From the NCBI GenBank assembly GCA_934631995.1, contig CAKTYF010000006.1, forward strand, positions 1 through 40,581: DNA of 40,581 bases, in the 5' to 3' direction. The notes under the pieces were generated by a model, which saw only the letters and a list, made by a program, of their open reading frames with translations, was not told where the DNA came from and ran no database searches. Made by a program: the position numbers and the translations under genes. Within the stretch, counting starts at the first letter, position 1, and each line of letters starts with the position of its first letter. This document shows positions 21,919-30,547 of this stretch, one piece after another. This stretch comes from an uncultured Eggerthellaceae bacterium (GTDB lineage: Bacteria > Actinomycetota > Coriobacteriia > Coriobacteriales > Eggerthellaceae).

Positions 21919-24021
21919 ATGATTCTTCAGCTGGAACACTTAACGAAATCATACGGGGGACGAACCCTGTTTTCAGATGCGACGCTTCGTCTTGAGGCAA
22001 ACGATCGCTTGGCGCTGGTTGGGCCGAACGGTGCCGGCAAAACGACTATGCTTAACATCATATCGGGCGAAGACGATCCCGATTCGGGCAACGTTGTTTT
22101 AGCGCATGGCGCTCAAGTTGGTTACTTAAAGCAGGAAGCAATCGAAATGGAAGATCGTCCCATTTTCGATGAAGTTATATCTTCCCAGGTTGAGGTCTTA
22201 GAGGCCGAGAAGCGCTTGCATGAGCTTGAGGCGGCGCTCGGGGAAAATCCTACACCCGAGCAGTTGGCGGCGTGCGGTCGTGCGCGCGATGCCTTTGAAA
22301 TGATGGGCGGCTACACGCTTGAGGCGAAAGTACGCTCGGTTATGTTCGGTTTGGGCTTCAAGGAAAGCGATTTGAGCCATTCAACTGCCCAGTATTCCGG
22401 TGGTTGGCAGATGCGCATTGCGCTGGCAAAGCTTCTTATCCGCAATCCGGAAGTCCTGCTTTTGGACGAACCCACGAACCATCTTGATCTCGAAAGCGTG
22501 CGTTGGCTGGAAAGCTTCTTGCGCAGCTATGAGGGAACGGTTGTGGTGGTAAGCCACGACCGCGCATTCATGGATAACATGGTTGACCGCGTGGCGGAAA
22601 TCGATAACGGCAAACTGCTTCTTTACAAGGGAAATTACTCAAAATACCTGGTAGCACGCGAGGAGCGTCTGGAAAAACTGCGCATTGAAGCGGAAAAGCA
22701 AGCCGAAGAGATTGCGCACATGGAAGCGTTCATCGAAAAGTTCCGCTATAAGGCCACGAAGGCGAAGCAAGTGCAAGATCGCGTACGCAAGTTGGAGAAA
22801 ATCGAGCGCATTGTGGTGCCCGAGCAGCGCAAGACTGTTCATTTCAACTTTGTACAGCCTCCGCGCACGGGTGATGAAGTGGTCACACTGCGCGGCATTC
22901 GCAAAGCTTATGGCGAAAACGTGGTGTACGACAACTTTGATTTCACGATGTATCGCGGTGACAAAATTGCGTTGGTTGGCCCGAACGGTGCGGGTAAATC
23001 CACGCTTCTGAAGATGATTGCGGGGGTTCTTTCTCCTGATGCAGGCACGATTCGCTACGGTGTAAATGTGTCGAAAAGCTATTACGCTCAGCACCAACTT
23101 GAAGAGCTGAGCAGCGGAAACACGGTTTTTGAAGAGCTTGACAAAGTAGCTCCCGGCTGGACCATTTCGCAAGTACGCACGCTTTTGGGCGCGTTCTTGT
23201 TCGAGGGCGATGCCGTTGAAAAGCGCGTGAGCGTTCTTTCGGGCGGCGAGAAAAGCCGTCTTGCTTTGGCGAAAATGCTGGTTGCTCCGGCGCCACTTCT
23301 GTGCTTGGACGAACCGACGAACCATTTGGATATTGCGAGTGCCGATATCCTGGAGCAAGCGCTGCGCTCGTTTGAAGGCACCATCATCTTCATCACGCAT
23401 GATCGTCACTTGATCCGCGGCGTTGCCAACAGGATTGTGGAGGTCATGCCGGGAAAAATCACGTTGTTCGATGGCGATTACGATTATTATCTGTACAAGA
23501 CGGGCCAGGTTGATGGCGAAAACCCCGAAGCATCCATCAAAGGCGCCGCGGGTGTAAATGCTTCCACGAATGCGACGAAATCTGCTGGTGGGACAACTGC
23601 TGCTGGTGCGGCAGGCAAGGGCGGCGGAAACGTTACGGTGCGCAACCATCGTGGAGCGGATGCTTCTGCTGCAAAGGCGAAGGGAACGGCATCTTTGACC
23701 GCACCGAAAGAAAGTGCGCCGAAAAGCAAAGAGCAGAAGCGTCGCGAAGCCGAAGCGCGCAACCGCGCCTATGCCGCGCTCAAGGGGCATCGCAAGCGCA
23801 TTGCCGAGCTGGATAAGCTGCTTGAGAAAGACAATGCGCGCATGGATGAGATCATGGCGCTTTTAGCTGACCCCGATTTTTACGTCAACGAGTCTGCCAG
23901 CAGCGACGTTATTGCCGAGCACGCGCGTTTGAAGCAGCGCATTTCTGCCGAAGAAGAAGAGTGGTTCATTTTGAATGAAGAGCTTGAAGAAGAGCTGAAA
24001 AAACAGCAGGAGGCGTTGTAG
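21919..24021 (+). CDS. ABC-F family ATPase (ribosome-associated)
   Basis: Soluble ABC-F protein of 700 residues with two ATPase domains and no membrane part. Domain 1 has GPNGAGKTTM, signature YSGGWQMRIALAKLL and Walker B LLLDEPTNHLDLESV. Domain 2 has GPNGAGKSTLLKM, LSGGEKSRLALAKML and LCLDEPTNHLDIAS. Between them is a charged linker helix pair (about 240-300) that in relatives reaches into the ribosomal P/E site. A Gly/Ala/Thr-rich stretch (about 535-600) separates domain 2 from a C-terminal coiled coil, as in Uup-like members. Its likely role is to relieve stalled or mis-set ribosomes; antibiotic resistance is possible but not shown. The ATG at 21919 follows AAAAGGAAA. trmL starts 2 bases after its stop. 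Confidence 0.93.
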   Translation: MILQLEHLTKSYGGRTLFSDATLRLEANDRLALVGPNGAGKTTMLNIISGEDDPDSGNVVLAHGAQVGYLKQEAIEMEDRPIFDEVISSQVEVLEAEKRLHELEAALGENPTPEQLAACGRARDAFEMMGGYTLEAKVRSVMFGLGFKESDLSHSTAQYSGGWQMRIALAKLLIRNPEVLLLDEPTNHLDLESVRWLESFLRSYEGTVVVVSHDRAFMDNMVDRVAEIDNGKLLLYKGNYSKYLVAREERLEKLRIEAEKQAEEIAHMEAFIEKFRYKATKAKQVQDRVRKLEKIERIVVPEQRKTVHFNFVQPPRTGDEVVTLRGIRKAYGENVVYDNFDFTMYRGDKIALVGPNGAGKSTLLKMIAGVLSPDAGTIRYGVNVSKSYYAQHQLEELSSGNTVFEELDKVAPGWTISQVRTLLGAFLFEGDAVEKRVSVLSGGEKSRLALAKMLVAPAPLLCLDEPTNHLDIASADILEQALRSFEGTIIFITHDRHLIRGVANRIVEVMPGKITLFDGDYDYYLYKTGQVDGENPEASIKGAAGVNASTNATKSAGGTTAAGAAGKGGGNVTVRNHRGADASAAKAKGTASLTAPKESAPKSKEQKRREAEARNRAYAALKGHRKRIAELDKLLEKDNARMDEIMALLADPDFYVNESASSDVIAEHARLKQRISAEEEEWFILNEELEEELKKQQEAL

Positions 24022-24022
24022 C

Positions 24023-24508
24023 ATGGCGCATTCCTTGCAGCAAGCTCCCTTCAATGTGGTGCTCATTGAGCCTGAAATCCCCCAAAACACGGGAAACATC
24101 GCGCGTACCTGCGCCATTACGGGCGCGGTGCTTCACTTGGTGGAGCCCATGGGTTTTCGCTTGAGTTCAAAACAGCTTTCGCGCAGCGGCTGCGATTATT
24201 GGGAAGACGTGGAGATTGTCCGTTGGCCCAGCGCAGCAGCGTTTTTCGAGGCGCATGGCACCGATGAGCTGCATCTTTTCACGGGGAAAACAACGAAGCG
24301 AATGGAAGAGGCTGCGTACAACCCGGGGTGCTATCTGCTGTTCGGGCGTGAGAGTCGTGGCATTGACCAGGAGTATCTTGACTTGTACCAGGAAAGCTGC
24401 GTGCGCATTCCTATGCGTCCGAATGAGCGCAGTTTGAATTTGAGCAACGCGGTTGCCATTGCATCGTATGAAGCGCTGCGTCAAAATGGCTACCCGGGGC
24501 TGGAATAG
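24023..24508 (+). CDS. trmL: tRNA (cytidine(34)-2'-O)-methyltransferase
   Basis: SPOUT-fold enzyme that methylates the wobble base of some leucine tRNAs using S-adenosylmethionine. The 161-residue product shows LIEPEIPQNTGNIARTCA at the start, CYLLFGRESRGI, and the knotted SAM-binding end RIPMRPNERSLNLSNAVAIA. The length is typical. AGGAGG inside the end of the ABC-F gene serves as its ribosome binding site. Confidence 0.93.
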   Translation: MAHSLQQAPFNVVLIEPEIPQNTGNIARTCAITGAVLHLVEPMGFRLSSKQLSRSGCDYWEDVEIVRWPSAAAFFEAHGTDELHLFTGKTTKRMEEAAYNPGCYLLFGRESRGIDQEYLDLYQESCVRIPMRPNERSLNLSNAVAIASYEALRQNGYPGLE

Positions 24509-24520
24509 TTTGGAGAAGCA

Positions 24521-25222
24521 ATGACATCGGGCTTTTTCGATATCGATATACCGTATCTGGTGTGCAGTGTTTTATGCTTTATTCCCGCGATGGTCTTTCA
24601 TGAGGTCTCGCATGGATTTGCAGCGTATAAACTGGGCGATCCTACGGCAAAAATGCAGGGTCGGTTGTCGATGAACCCTTTGAAGCACATTGATCCGTTC
24701 GGCACTGTTATTATGCCGTTATGCCTGATGGCGGTTGGGTTGCCGGTGTTTGGCTATGCGAAACCAGTGCCGTATAATCCGTTTTATTTCAAGGACAAGC
24801 GCAAAGGCGACTTGGTAGTGGGTCTTGCGGGTCCCGCGGCGAATCTGGTCATGGCGCTTTTGGGCGCGCTTGTCTATCACGTGGTGACTTTCGCCATCAT
24901 GCAAATGCCCGCGGCGGATGTAACTGCGCTGCTGCAAAACGCCCTTGTGTACAACATTGTCACGCTTTTGCTGCCGCTCTTTGTGTTCTTGAACTTGATT
25001 TTCATGTTCTTCAACCTCATTCCGATTCCGCCCTTGGACGGTTCGTCCATCTTGGCGGTTATCTTGCCACCGCGCTATCTGCCGCAGTACTACAAAGTGC
25101 AGCAGTGGGCGCTTCCCATTTTTATGATTGTTGTCATTTTGCTTCCGCAGATCATTGGCTTTAATCCTATTGGGTGGTATCTGAACGCCACGGCTGGCTC
25201 GCTTCTGGATTTGCTTTTGTAG
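24521..25222 (+). CDS. Site-2 protease family (M50) membrane metalloprotease
   Basis: A 233-residue integral membrane protein of the short M50 group. The zinc motif HEVSH is in the first hydrophobic segment (VFHEVSHGFAAYKLGD), and the third-ligand region is FNLIPIPPLDGSS. About five or six hydrophobic stretches are visible. There is no PDZ domain, unlike RseP. The substrate is unknown. In many Gram-positive genomes a gene of this type precedes scpA, as here. The ATG follows TTGGAGAAG. Confidence 0.88.
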   Translation: MTSGFFDIDIPYLVCSVLCFIPAMVFHEVSHGFAAYKLGDPTAKMQGRLSMNPLKHIDPFGTVIMPLCLMAVGLPVFGYAKPVPYNPFYFKDKRKGDLVVGLAGPAANLVMALLGALVYHVVTFAIMQMPAADVTALLQNALVYNIVTLLLPLFVFLNLIFMFFNLIPIPPLDGSSILAVILPPRYLPQYYKVQQWALPIFMIVVILLPQIIGFNPIGWYLNATAGSLLDLLL

Positions 25223-25233
25223 GGGGCGGGTGC

Positions 25234-26019
25234 ATGTCGTATAAAGTTCGCATAGATAGCTTTGAAGGGCCGTTTGACCTGCTGCTATACCTGGTAAGCA
25301 GGCAGAAAGTCGATATTGGCGTTATCTCAATCTCCGAGATTATCGACCAATATCTTGACGAGATTGCGAATCTGAAAGACCTGGATCTGGACGTTGCGAG
25401 CGATTTCTTGCTGGTGGCGGCCACGCTTTTGAAGATAAAGGCGGAAAGCCTTCTTCCGAAAGAGGAAGTGGTCATCGATGAAGAGCTGGCGCAGCTTTCC
25501 CCCAGCGAGGCGCGCGATATTCTGATTGAGCGATTGCTGGCGTATAAGCAGTACAAGAACGCCGCTCATGCCCTGAATTCGCGTTTCGAAGCGGAAGGTC
25601 GTATGCATGCGCGTCCATTTGGTCCTGACCAGCAGTTTTTAGGGGCAATGCCCGATTGGTTGGAATCCACCACGCTTGAGGATATCGCATCGCTTGCGGC
25701 AAAAGCGCTCGCGCGCCGCGAAGTGTTCCTGCTTGAGTCCGAGCATATTGCCGCGAAGCCTATTCCCGTGGAAACATACGTGCGATCCATTCATGAGCGC
25801 ATCGTGAATGAGAAACACTTAAAGTTTTCCCAGCTCACAGCGGGAGATACGTATCCTCAGGTGATTGTTGTCACGTTTTTGGCCATCCTTGAGCTGTATA
25901 AGCGCTCCATGGTGACCGTGCATCAGCAAGAATCGTTTGGCGATATTGAGATCGACTACATTGAAGGCTCGGGCGTGTTGCTGTTGGATGACGACGATGC
26001 GTTGACATCGGTCGTGTAA
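25234..26019 (+). CDS. scpA: Segregation and condensation protein A
   Basis: Kleisin subunit of the SMC-ScpAB condensin. The 261-residue product begins YKVRIDSFEGPFDLLLYLVS and contains ISISEIIDQYLDEI and FLLVAATLLKIKAESLLP, then a winged-helix end (VTFLAILELYKRSMVTVHQQ). The ATG at 25234 follows GGGGGCGGG; an extension to 25174 overlaps the protease gene and lacks homology. scpB follows. Confidence 0.95.
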   Translation: MSYKVRIDSFEGPFDLLLYLVSRQKVDIGVISISEIIDQYLDEIANLKDLDLDVASDFLLVAATLLKIKAESLLPKEEVVIDEELAQLSPSEARDILIERLLAYKQYKNAAHALNSRFEAEGRMHARPFGPDQQFLGAMPDWLESTTLEDIASLAAKALARREVFLLESEHIAAKPIPVETYVRSIHERIVNEKHLKFSQLTAGDTYPQVIVVTFLAILELYKRSMVTVHQQESFGDIEIDYIEGSGVLLLDDDDALTSVV

Positions 26020-26065
26020 CGCACATTTGCGCCAACAGCCAATAAAAAGGAAGAGAAGGATACCC

Positions 26066-26935
26066 ATGTTTTCCGGATTGCAAGAAGATCAGCTGAAAGG
26101 TGCCCTTGAGGCTATGCTGTTCGTGACCGATGAGCCGGTCAGCGTTATTGACCTTTCCACCATGTTGGAGGTTGATTCCGCGAAAGTCGAGGCGGCACTT
26201 GTTTCGCTGCGCGAAGAGTTCGAGCGCGAGAATCGCGGCATTCAGCTGCGAGAAGTTGCTGGTGGTTGGCGTCTTTTTACGCATCCGGCATTTCATGACT
26301 TGATTGAGCGCTATGTGATTTCGTGGGACACGCGCAAGCTGTCGCAGGCGGCGTTGGAAACGCTTGCCATTGTTGCGTATTGCCAGCCCATCACGCGAGC
26401 CGGCGTTGCGTCGGTGCGCGGCGTGAGCTCCGATAGCTCCATAAACTCCCTGGTCGAAAAAGGCCTTTTGCGCGAAGCAGGTACTGCCGATGCGCCAGGC
26501 AACCCCATGCAATATGCCACGACGCGCGTTTTCCTGGAGCGTTTCGGTCTTCGCTCCGTGGATGACCTTCCCGATGTGGCGCAGTTTGCGCCCGATGAAG
26601 AGACGCGTGCGCTTATTCGCGAGCGTTTGAGCGCAACTTCAAGTGCTTCGTCTTCTTTTGCGTGTAGCGACGATGCGGGCGAAACATGGTCTGCTGGCGG
26701 CGTTTCTGCAGGTGAAGGCGCTGGATTGCGTGCTGGTGCGGTAAGCGACGGAGGCACCGCAGAGCAAATGCAGCGCTTGGCGGACATGCAATTGAGTTTG
26801 CTTGATGAAGAGGAAGTTGTGCCGCCGCAAATGTCTTCCCGCGATTTGCTGAATGCAGCGCTTTCTTCGACCTTTGGGTTGGTGGACAAGATTGATTTAA
26901 GTAAGCTGGAGTTCGAAGACGATGACGAATTCTAG
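26066..26935 (+). CDS. scpB: Segregation and condensation protein B
   Basis: Tandem winged-helix partner of ScpA in the SMC complex. Core residues 1-180 include LKGALEAMLFVTDEPVS, LRQ-like IQLREVAGGWRLFTHP, ALETLAIVAYCQPITRAGV and RVFLERFGLRSVDDLP. The 289-residue product is longer than usual because of a Ser/Ala/Gly-rich stretch (about 190-235) and a further tail. The ATG at 26066 follows GAGAAGGA. The end overlaps the rluB-like gene by 14 bases. Confidence 0.93.
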   Translation: MFSGLQEDQLKGALEAMLFVTDEPVSVIDLSTMLEVDSAKVEAALVSLREEFERENRGIQLREVAGGWRLFTHPAFHDLIERYVISWDTRKLSQAALETLAIVAYCQPITRAGVASVRGVSSDSSINSLVEKGLLREAGTADAPGNPMQYATTRVFLERFGLRSVDDLPDVAQFAPDEETRALIRERLSATSSASSSFACSDDAGETWSAGGVSAGEGAGLRAGAVSDGGTAEQMQRLADMQLSLLDEEEVVPPQMSSRDLLNAALSSTFGLVDKIDLSKLEFEDDDEF

Positions 26936-27923
26936 GTTAGAGAAGGCTGTTTCACCTGATGAAGCGCATGGTTCTTTGGAAGCGTGTTCGACATTTGAAA
27001 CCATGCGTCTTCAGAAGTTTCTGGCACGTGCAGGTGTTGCCAGCAGACGCGCAAGCGAGCAGCTGATACTTGATGGTCGTGTTGCCGTGAATGGCGAAGT
27101 GGTCACGGAGCTTGGCACGAAAGTACGCGTTTATGCAGGTGGAACTGCGGATGCGGATACGTGCGCAGAAGAGGGTCGAACCGCTGACAATGCGTCTGCC
27201 ACCGAAGCGCTTGCGCAAAAAGAGAGCGCGACCGGGGCTGATACTGTGACGGTTGATGGCGCTGCCGTAACGCTGTGCGAAGAAACGGTGACGTTGATGC
27301 TGAATAAGCCGGCAGGCTATGTTACCACCATGGATGACCCGCAAGGGCGCGCTTGCGTGGCGTCGCTGGTGCCGCTTGATCGGTACCCCAGCCTTTTCCC
27401 GGTAGGGCGTCTTGACCGTGACACCACGGGTTTGCTTCTTTTCTCCACCGATGGCCAGCTGGGTAACAGGCTGCTGCATCCGCGTCATCACGTGAGCAAA
27501 ACGTATCTTGCGCTTACGTTGGGCGTTCCCACTGATCAGGCACTTGAAACGTTGCGCACGGGTGTGGAGTTGTCGGATGGCGTAACACAGCCCGCTTGCG
27601 TTGACGTGCTTTCCGGCGAAGAAGCCGACCAGGCGCTTTCTTGTTTCGAGTTCGATCGGGCGGGCGCAAGTGGTACGGGAAATGCCGCTCGCAAGATGCA
27701 ATCACGCCGCAAAACGCGCGGCAAGCAGCGCGCAGTGGTGCGTATTACCATTGCGGAAGGGCGTAACAGGCAGGTAAGACGCATGCTCGATGCCGTGGGG
27801 TGTCCCGTTATCGCGCTCCATCGTTGCTCGTTTGGGCCGCTCACGCTTGATGGTGTATCGCGCGGCGCGTGGCGGCTGCTCTCGGCTGAAGAAGTAGCGG
27901 CGCTTGAGGCGCTGGGGGAGTAG
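26922..27923 (+). CDS. rluB: RsuA/RluB-family pseudouridine synthase
   Basis: Makes pseudouridine in rRNA, most likely 23S rRNA. The N-terminal S4 domain starts at MRLQKFLARAGVASRRASEQ (residue 28 on). The catalytic domain has VGRLDRDTTGLLLF with the active Asp, and EGRNRQVRRMLDAVG. About 40 residues rich in Ala, Asp and Thr interrupt the S4 domain between TKVRV and DTVTVDG. The start at 26922 (GGAG 10 bases upstream, overlapping scpB) is preferred, but the Met at 27003 begins the homology and is an alternative. The scpA-scpB-rluB order is widespread. Confidence 0.9.
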   Translation: MTNSRLEKAVSPDEAHGSLEACSTFETMRLQKFLARAGVASRRASEQLILDGRVAVNGEVVTELGTKVRVYAGGTADADTCAEEGRTADNASATEALAQKESATGADTVTVDGAAVTLCEETVTLMLNKPAGYVTTMDDPQGRACVASLVPLDRYPSLFPVGRLDRDTTGLLLFSTDGQLGNRLLHPRHHVSKTYLALTLGVPTDQALETLRTGVELSDGVTQPACVDVLSGEEADQALSCFEFDRAGASGTGNAARKMQSRRKTRGKQRAVVRITIAEGRNRQVRRMLDAVGCPVIALHRCSFGPLTLDGVSRGAWRLLSAEEVAALEALGE

Positions 27924-27950
27924 CAAAAGCGCAGAAGAAGCGTTTTTGCT
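27922..27950 (+). terminator. Hairpin at the rluB stop
   Basis: AGCAAAAGCGC (27922-27932) pairs with GCGTTTTTGCT (27940-27950) with one G-T pair. It overlaps the TAG stop. No T-run follows; a weak terminator or attenuator. The remainder of 27951-28083 shows no gene. Confidence 0.4.
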
Positions 27951-28083
27951 GCTGACCTTGGATGTTCTCGTTTTCGCCTTGCGTTTCCCCGGTTTGCTGA
28001 AAAGGCAGTTTTTGCTTGGGCAGTGAGCATACTTTGCTGAAATGCGCTATTCTATCGTGAAATGAATTTCGGAAAGGATTTTT

Positions 28084-28758
28084 ATGATCGTTGCAATCGA
28101 CGGACCATCTGGTGCCGGTAAATCGACCATCGCGAAGATTGTGGCCAAAACGGTTGGTTTTTCCTGCTTGGATACGGGTGCTATGTTTCGCAGCATTGCG
28201 GTGCTGGCCTTGGAAAAAGGCATTTCGCTTGATGACGATGCCGCTTTAGGCGCCCTTGCCATGGAAAACGAGATTGCGTTCACGTTCGACGACAATGAAG
28301 AGCGCACGCAGCACGTTTTTATCGCCGGGAAAGAAGTGACTTCCGCCATTCGCACCGCCGAGGTTGATAAAGCGGTTTCTCCCGTTTCGGCGGCGCCTTC
28401 GGTGCGTGCGGCCCTGCTTGAGCAGCAGCGCCGCATTGGCAACGCCGGCAATTACGTGGTGGAAGGCCGCGATATTGGTACTACGGTGTTTCCCCAGGCA
28501 GAAGTCAAGATTTTCCTTACCGCAAGCGCCGAGGAGCGAGCGCGTCGTCGTGTTTCGCAAAACGAGGCGCGTGGCATTGGCTCGGTGGATTACGAAGAAG
28601 TGCTTGCGGATATCATTCGCCGCGATCAGGCGGATTCTACGCGTGCGGTTTCCCCGCTGCGTCAGGCGGAGGATGCGTACTTGTTGGATTCTTCCGATTT
28701 GACAATCGATCAAGTGGTTGAAGTTATTTGCAGCCGCGTTAAGCAGGCGGCGCAGTAG
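28084..28758 (+). CDS. cmk: Cytidylate kinase
   Basis: Phosphorylates CMP and dCMP. The 224-residue protein has the P-loop GPSGAGKST at residues 7-15, CLDTGAMFRSIAVLAL, VVEGRDIGTTVFPQAEVKIF and a SAEERARRR lid. The length is typical. The ATG follows GGAAAGGAT. The order cmk-plsC-ispH is common in Gram-positive bacteria, where rpsA is often next; here a DUF512 gene is next instead. Confidence 0.96.
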   Translation: MIVAIDGPSGAGKSTIAKIVAKTVGFSCLDTGAMFRSIAVLALEKGISLDDDAALGALAMENEIAFTFDDNEERTQHVFIAGKEVTSAIRTAEVDKAVSPVSAAPSVRAALLEQQRRIGNAGNYVVEGRDIGTTVFPQAEVKIFLTASAEERARRRVSQNEARGIGSVDYEEVLADIIRRDQADSTRAVSPLRQAEDAYLLDSSDLTIDQVVEVICSRVKQAAQ

Positions 28759-28766
28759 GTAGGTGA

Positions 28767-28833
28767 TTTTGCCGTGTGTAACCGTATTGCTGCCAGCTGG
28801 TAAGCTGCGACAGGCGCGAGTAGCACGGCAAAA
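28767..28833. other. Stem-loop in the cmk-plsC spacer
   Basis: TTTTGCCGTG (28767-28776) pairs exactly with CACGGCAAAA (28824-28833), enclosing 47 bases with a partial inner pairing (CCAGCTGG). It fills most of the 100-base spacer. It could be an mRNA processing or stability structure. Confidence 0.4.
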
Positions 28834-28858
28834 GCGCAGTTCGGAATAGGATAATCGA

Positions 28859-29707
28859 ATGTTTCTTTCCTCAAAGGAAATGTGGGACCGTCCGCTGGGC
28901 GGCACTTCGCTGGAAAAAGAGATTCCCCATTGGTGTGGCAATATTCTTTTTGTCGTGTTGGGTGCGCTCTGCAAGTTGTTTTGGCGCTATCGCGTTGATG
29001 GGCGCGAAACGCTGCGTGCGTTCAATAAGCGGTATGGATGCTTGGTTATTTCGAATCACACGTCGTTTTTCGATGTGGTGTTTGCTTATCTAGCGGCGCG
29101 CCCGACTCAGTGGGTGCGTTTTTTGGGTCGCGATACGCTTTTCGGTAACGCAGGTGGTCTAGCAGGGCAAATTCTTTCGCGCGTGGGAGCGTTCCCTATT
29201 ACGCGCGACACGGCTGATCGCGGCGCCATCAAGCGTGCCGTGCGTCATTTGAAGGATAACGAACTGGTAGGCATCATGCCCGAAGGCACGCGCCGCGGTA
29301 AAAGTAATCGTGATGCCGAACTGCATGGCGGTGCTGCGCTTATCGCGCGCATGGCTAAAGTGCCCATTCTTCCTATGACGGTGCGCAACGCGGAAAAGAT
29401 CAAGCAAAAAGGCAAGTTTGTAGCATTTCCCAAGGTCACGGTTGAATACGGCAAGCCCATTTTGCTGGATGACTTCGATTTCCTGCCGAAATCGGAGCGC
29501 TTGGAAGCTTGCACGTGGTATGCCATGCGTGAGTCGTTTGCGCTGTTCAATCGCATTCCGCGTGAGGAAGTTGATATGGTTGAGCTTTTCCCCAAGACGA
29601 AGGATTATCGTCAGACATTTTTGGAGCATCCGATTCCCGAGCACACGGCCGAAGAGGCTATTGCGTACTTCCAGGACAAGGCGCAGGCGAAAGACGCGGA
29701 GGAATAA
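28859..29707 (+). CDS. plsC: 1-acyl-glycerol-3-phosphate acyltransferase
   Basis: Adds the second acyl chain in phosphatidic acid synthesis at the membrane. The 282-residue product has the catalytic H-x4-D motif (SNHTSFFDVV near residue 62) and the acceptor-binding motif GIMPEGTRRGKS. A hydrophobic stretch near residues 25-45 (ILFVVLGALCKLFW) fits membrane contact. plsY and gpsA, which supply the earlier steps, lie in the same run downstream. ispH starts 4 bases after its stop. Confidence 0.92.
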   Translation: MFLSSKEMWDRPLGGTSLEKEIPHWCGNILFVVLGALCKLFWRYRVDGRETLRAFNKRYGCLVISNHTSFFDVVFAYLAARPTQWVRFLGRDTLFGNAGGLAGQILSRVGAFPITRDTADRGAIKRAVRHLKDNELVGIMPEGTRRGKSNRDAELHGGAALIARMAKVPILPMTVRNAEKIKQKGKFVAFPKVTVEYGKPILLDDFDFLPKSERLEACTWYAMRESFALFNRIPREEVDMVELFPKTKDYRQTFLEHPIPEHTAEEAIAYFQDKAQAKDAEE

Positions 29708-29710
29708 GCG

Positions 29711-30547
29711 ATGGAAGTTGTTCGTTCCAAATATGCGGGGGCCTGCTATGGCGTTCAGCGCGCGCTTGATTTAGCAGAATCTGCCATTCTTGGGTGTGAG
29801 CCCACTGTGACGCTTGGGCCTATCATCCATAATCCGAAAGTCGTGCGCCACTTGTCTGAGCAGGGTATTCGCTCTATTTCGGACTTAGATGAAGCGAACG
29901 GCGACATTGTTATCGTGCGCAGCCATGGCGTTACGCCCGAAGTGATGGAAGATATCGAGCGGCGTGGACTGGAAGTCATCGATGCCACGTGCCCCCATGT
30001 GGCGCGTGCTCAAAAAGCTGCCGAAGAGCTTGCGTTGCAAGGCTGCACCGTTGTGGTGGTGGGCGAAGCAGGGCATCCGGAAGTTGAGGGTCTTACGGCA
30101 TATGCGCGCAAAGGCGGAGCGCGCACGCTGGTGGTGAAGAATCCTGCCGACTTGCCCTATGATTTTGTTGAGCCCGTGGGTGTTGTGGTGCAGACCACGC
30201 AAACGCGCGAGTCGCTTGACGCGGTGGTGCGCGCGCTTGAGGAAAAAGGGATTGAACCCCAGGTCAGTAACACGATTTGTTTTGCCACCCGCCAGCGCCA
30301 AGATGCTGCTGCGGCTTTATCTGCGCAAGTTGATGTTATGATTGTTCTTGGTGGGAAGAACTCATCGAACACCACGCGTCTTTTCGAAATCTGCAAGGCA
30401 GCGGCTCCTGCGGCCTATCATATAGAAGACGTGGAAGACATTGATCCATCGTGGTTTGACGGATGCGCTACCGTGGGCGTTTCGGCGGGCGCATCAACGC
30501 CGGAAGAGCAGATCAAGGAGCTAGTCGATTGCTTGGAGCGCATGTGA
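29711..30547 (+). CDS. ispH: 4-hydroxy-3-methylbut-2-enyl diphosphate reductase
   Basis: Last enzyme of the MEP isoprenoid pathway; an iron-sulfur enzyme that makes IPP and DMAPP. The three cluster cysteines are in GACYGVQRAL (residue 12), DATCPHVARAQ (about 96) and NTICFATRQRQD (about 187). The catalytic region VRSHGVTPE is also present. The 278-residue length is typical. The ATG follows GAGGAATAAGCG. Its TGA overlaps the GTG start of the next gene. Confidence 0.96.
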   Translation: MEVVRSKYAGACYGVQRALDLAESAILGCEPTVTLGPIIHNPKVVRHLSEQGIRSISDLDEANGDIVIVRSHGVTPEVMEDIERRGLEVIDATCPHVARAQKAAEELALQGCTVVVVGEAGHPEVEGLTAYARKGGARTLVVKNPADLPYDFVEPVGVVVQTTQTRESLDAVVRALEEKGIEPQVSNTICFATRQRQDAAAALSAQVDVMIVLGGKNSSNTTRLFEICKAAAPAAYHIEDVEDIDPSWFDGCATVGVSAGASTPEEQIKELVDCLERM

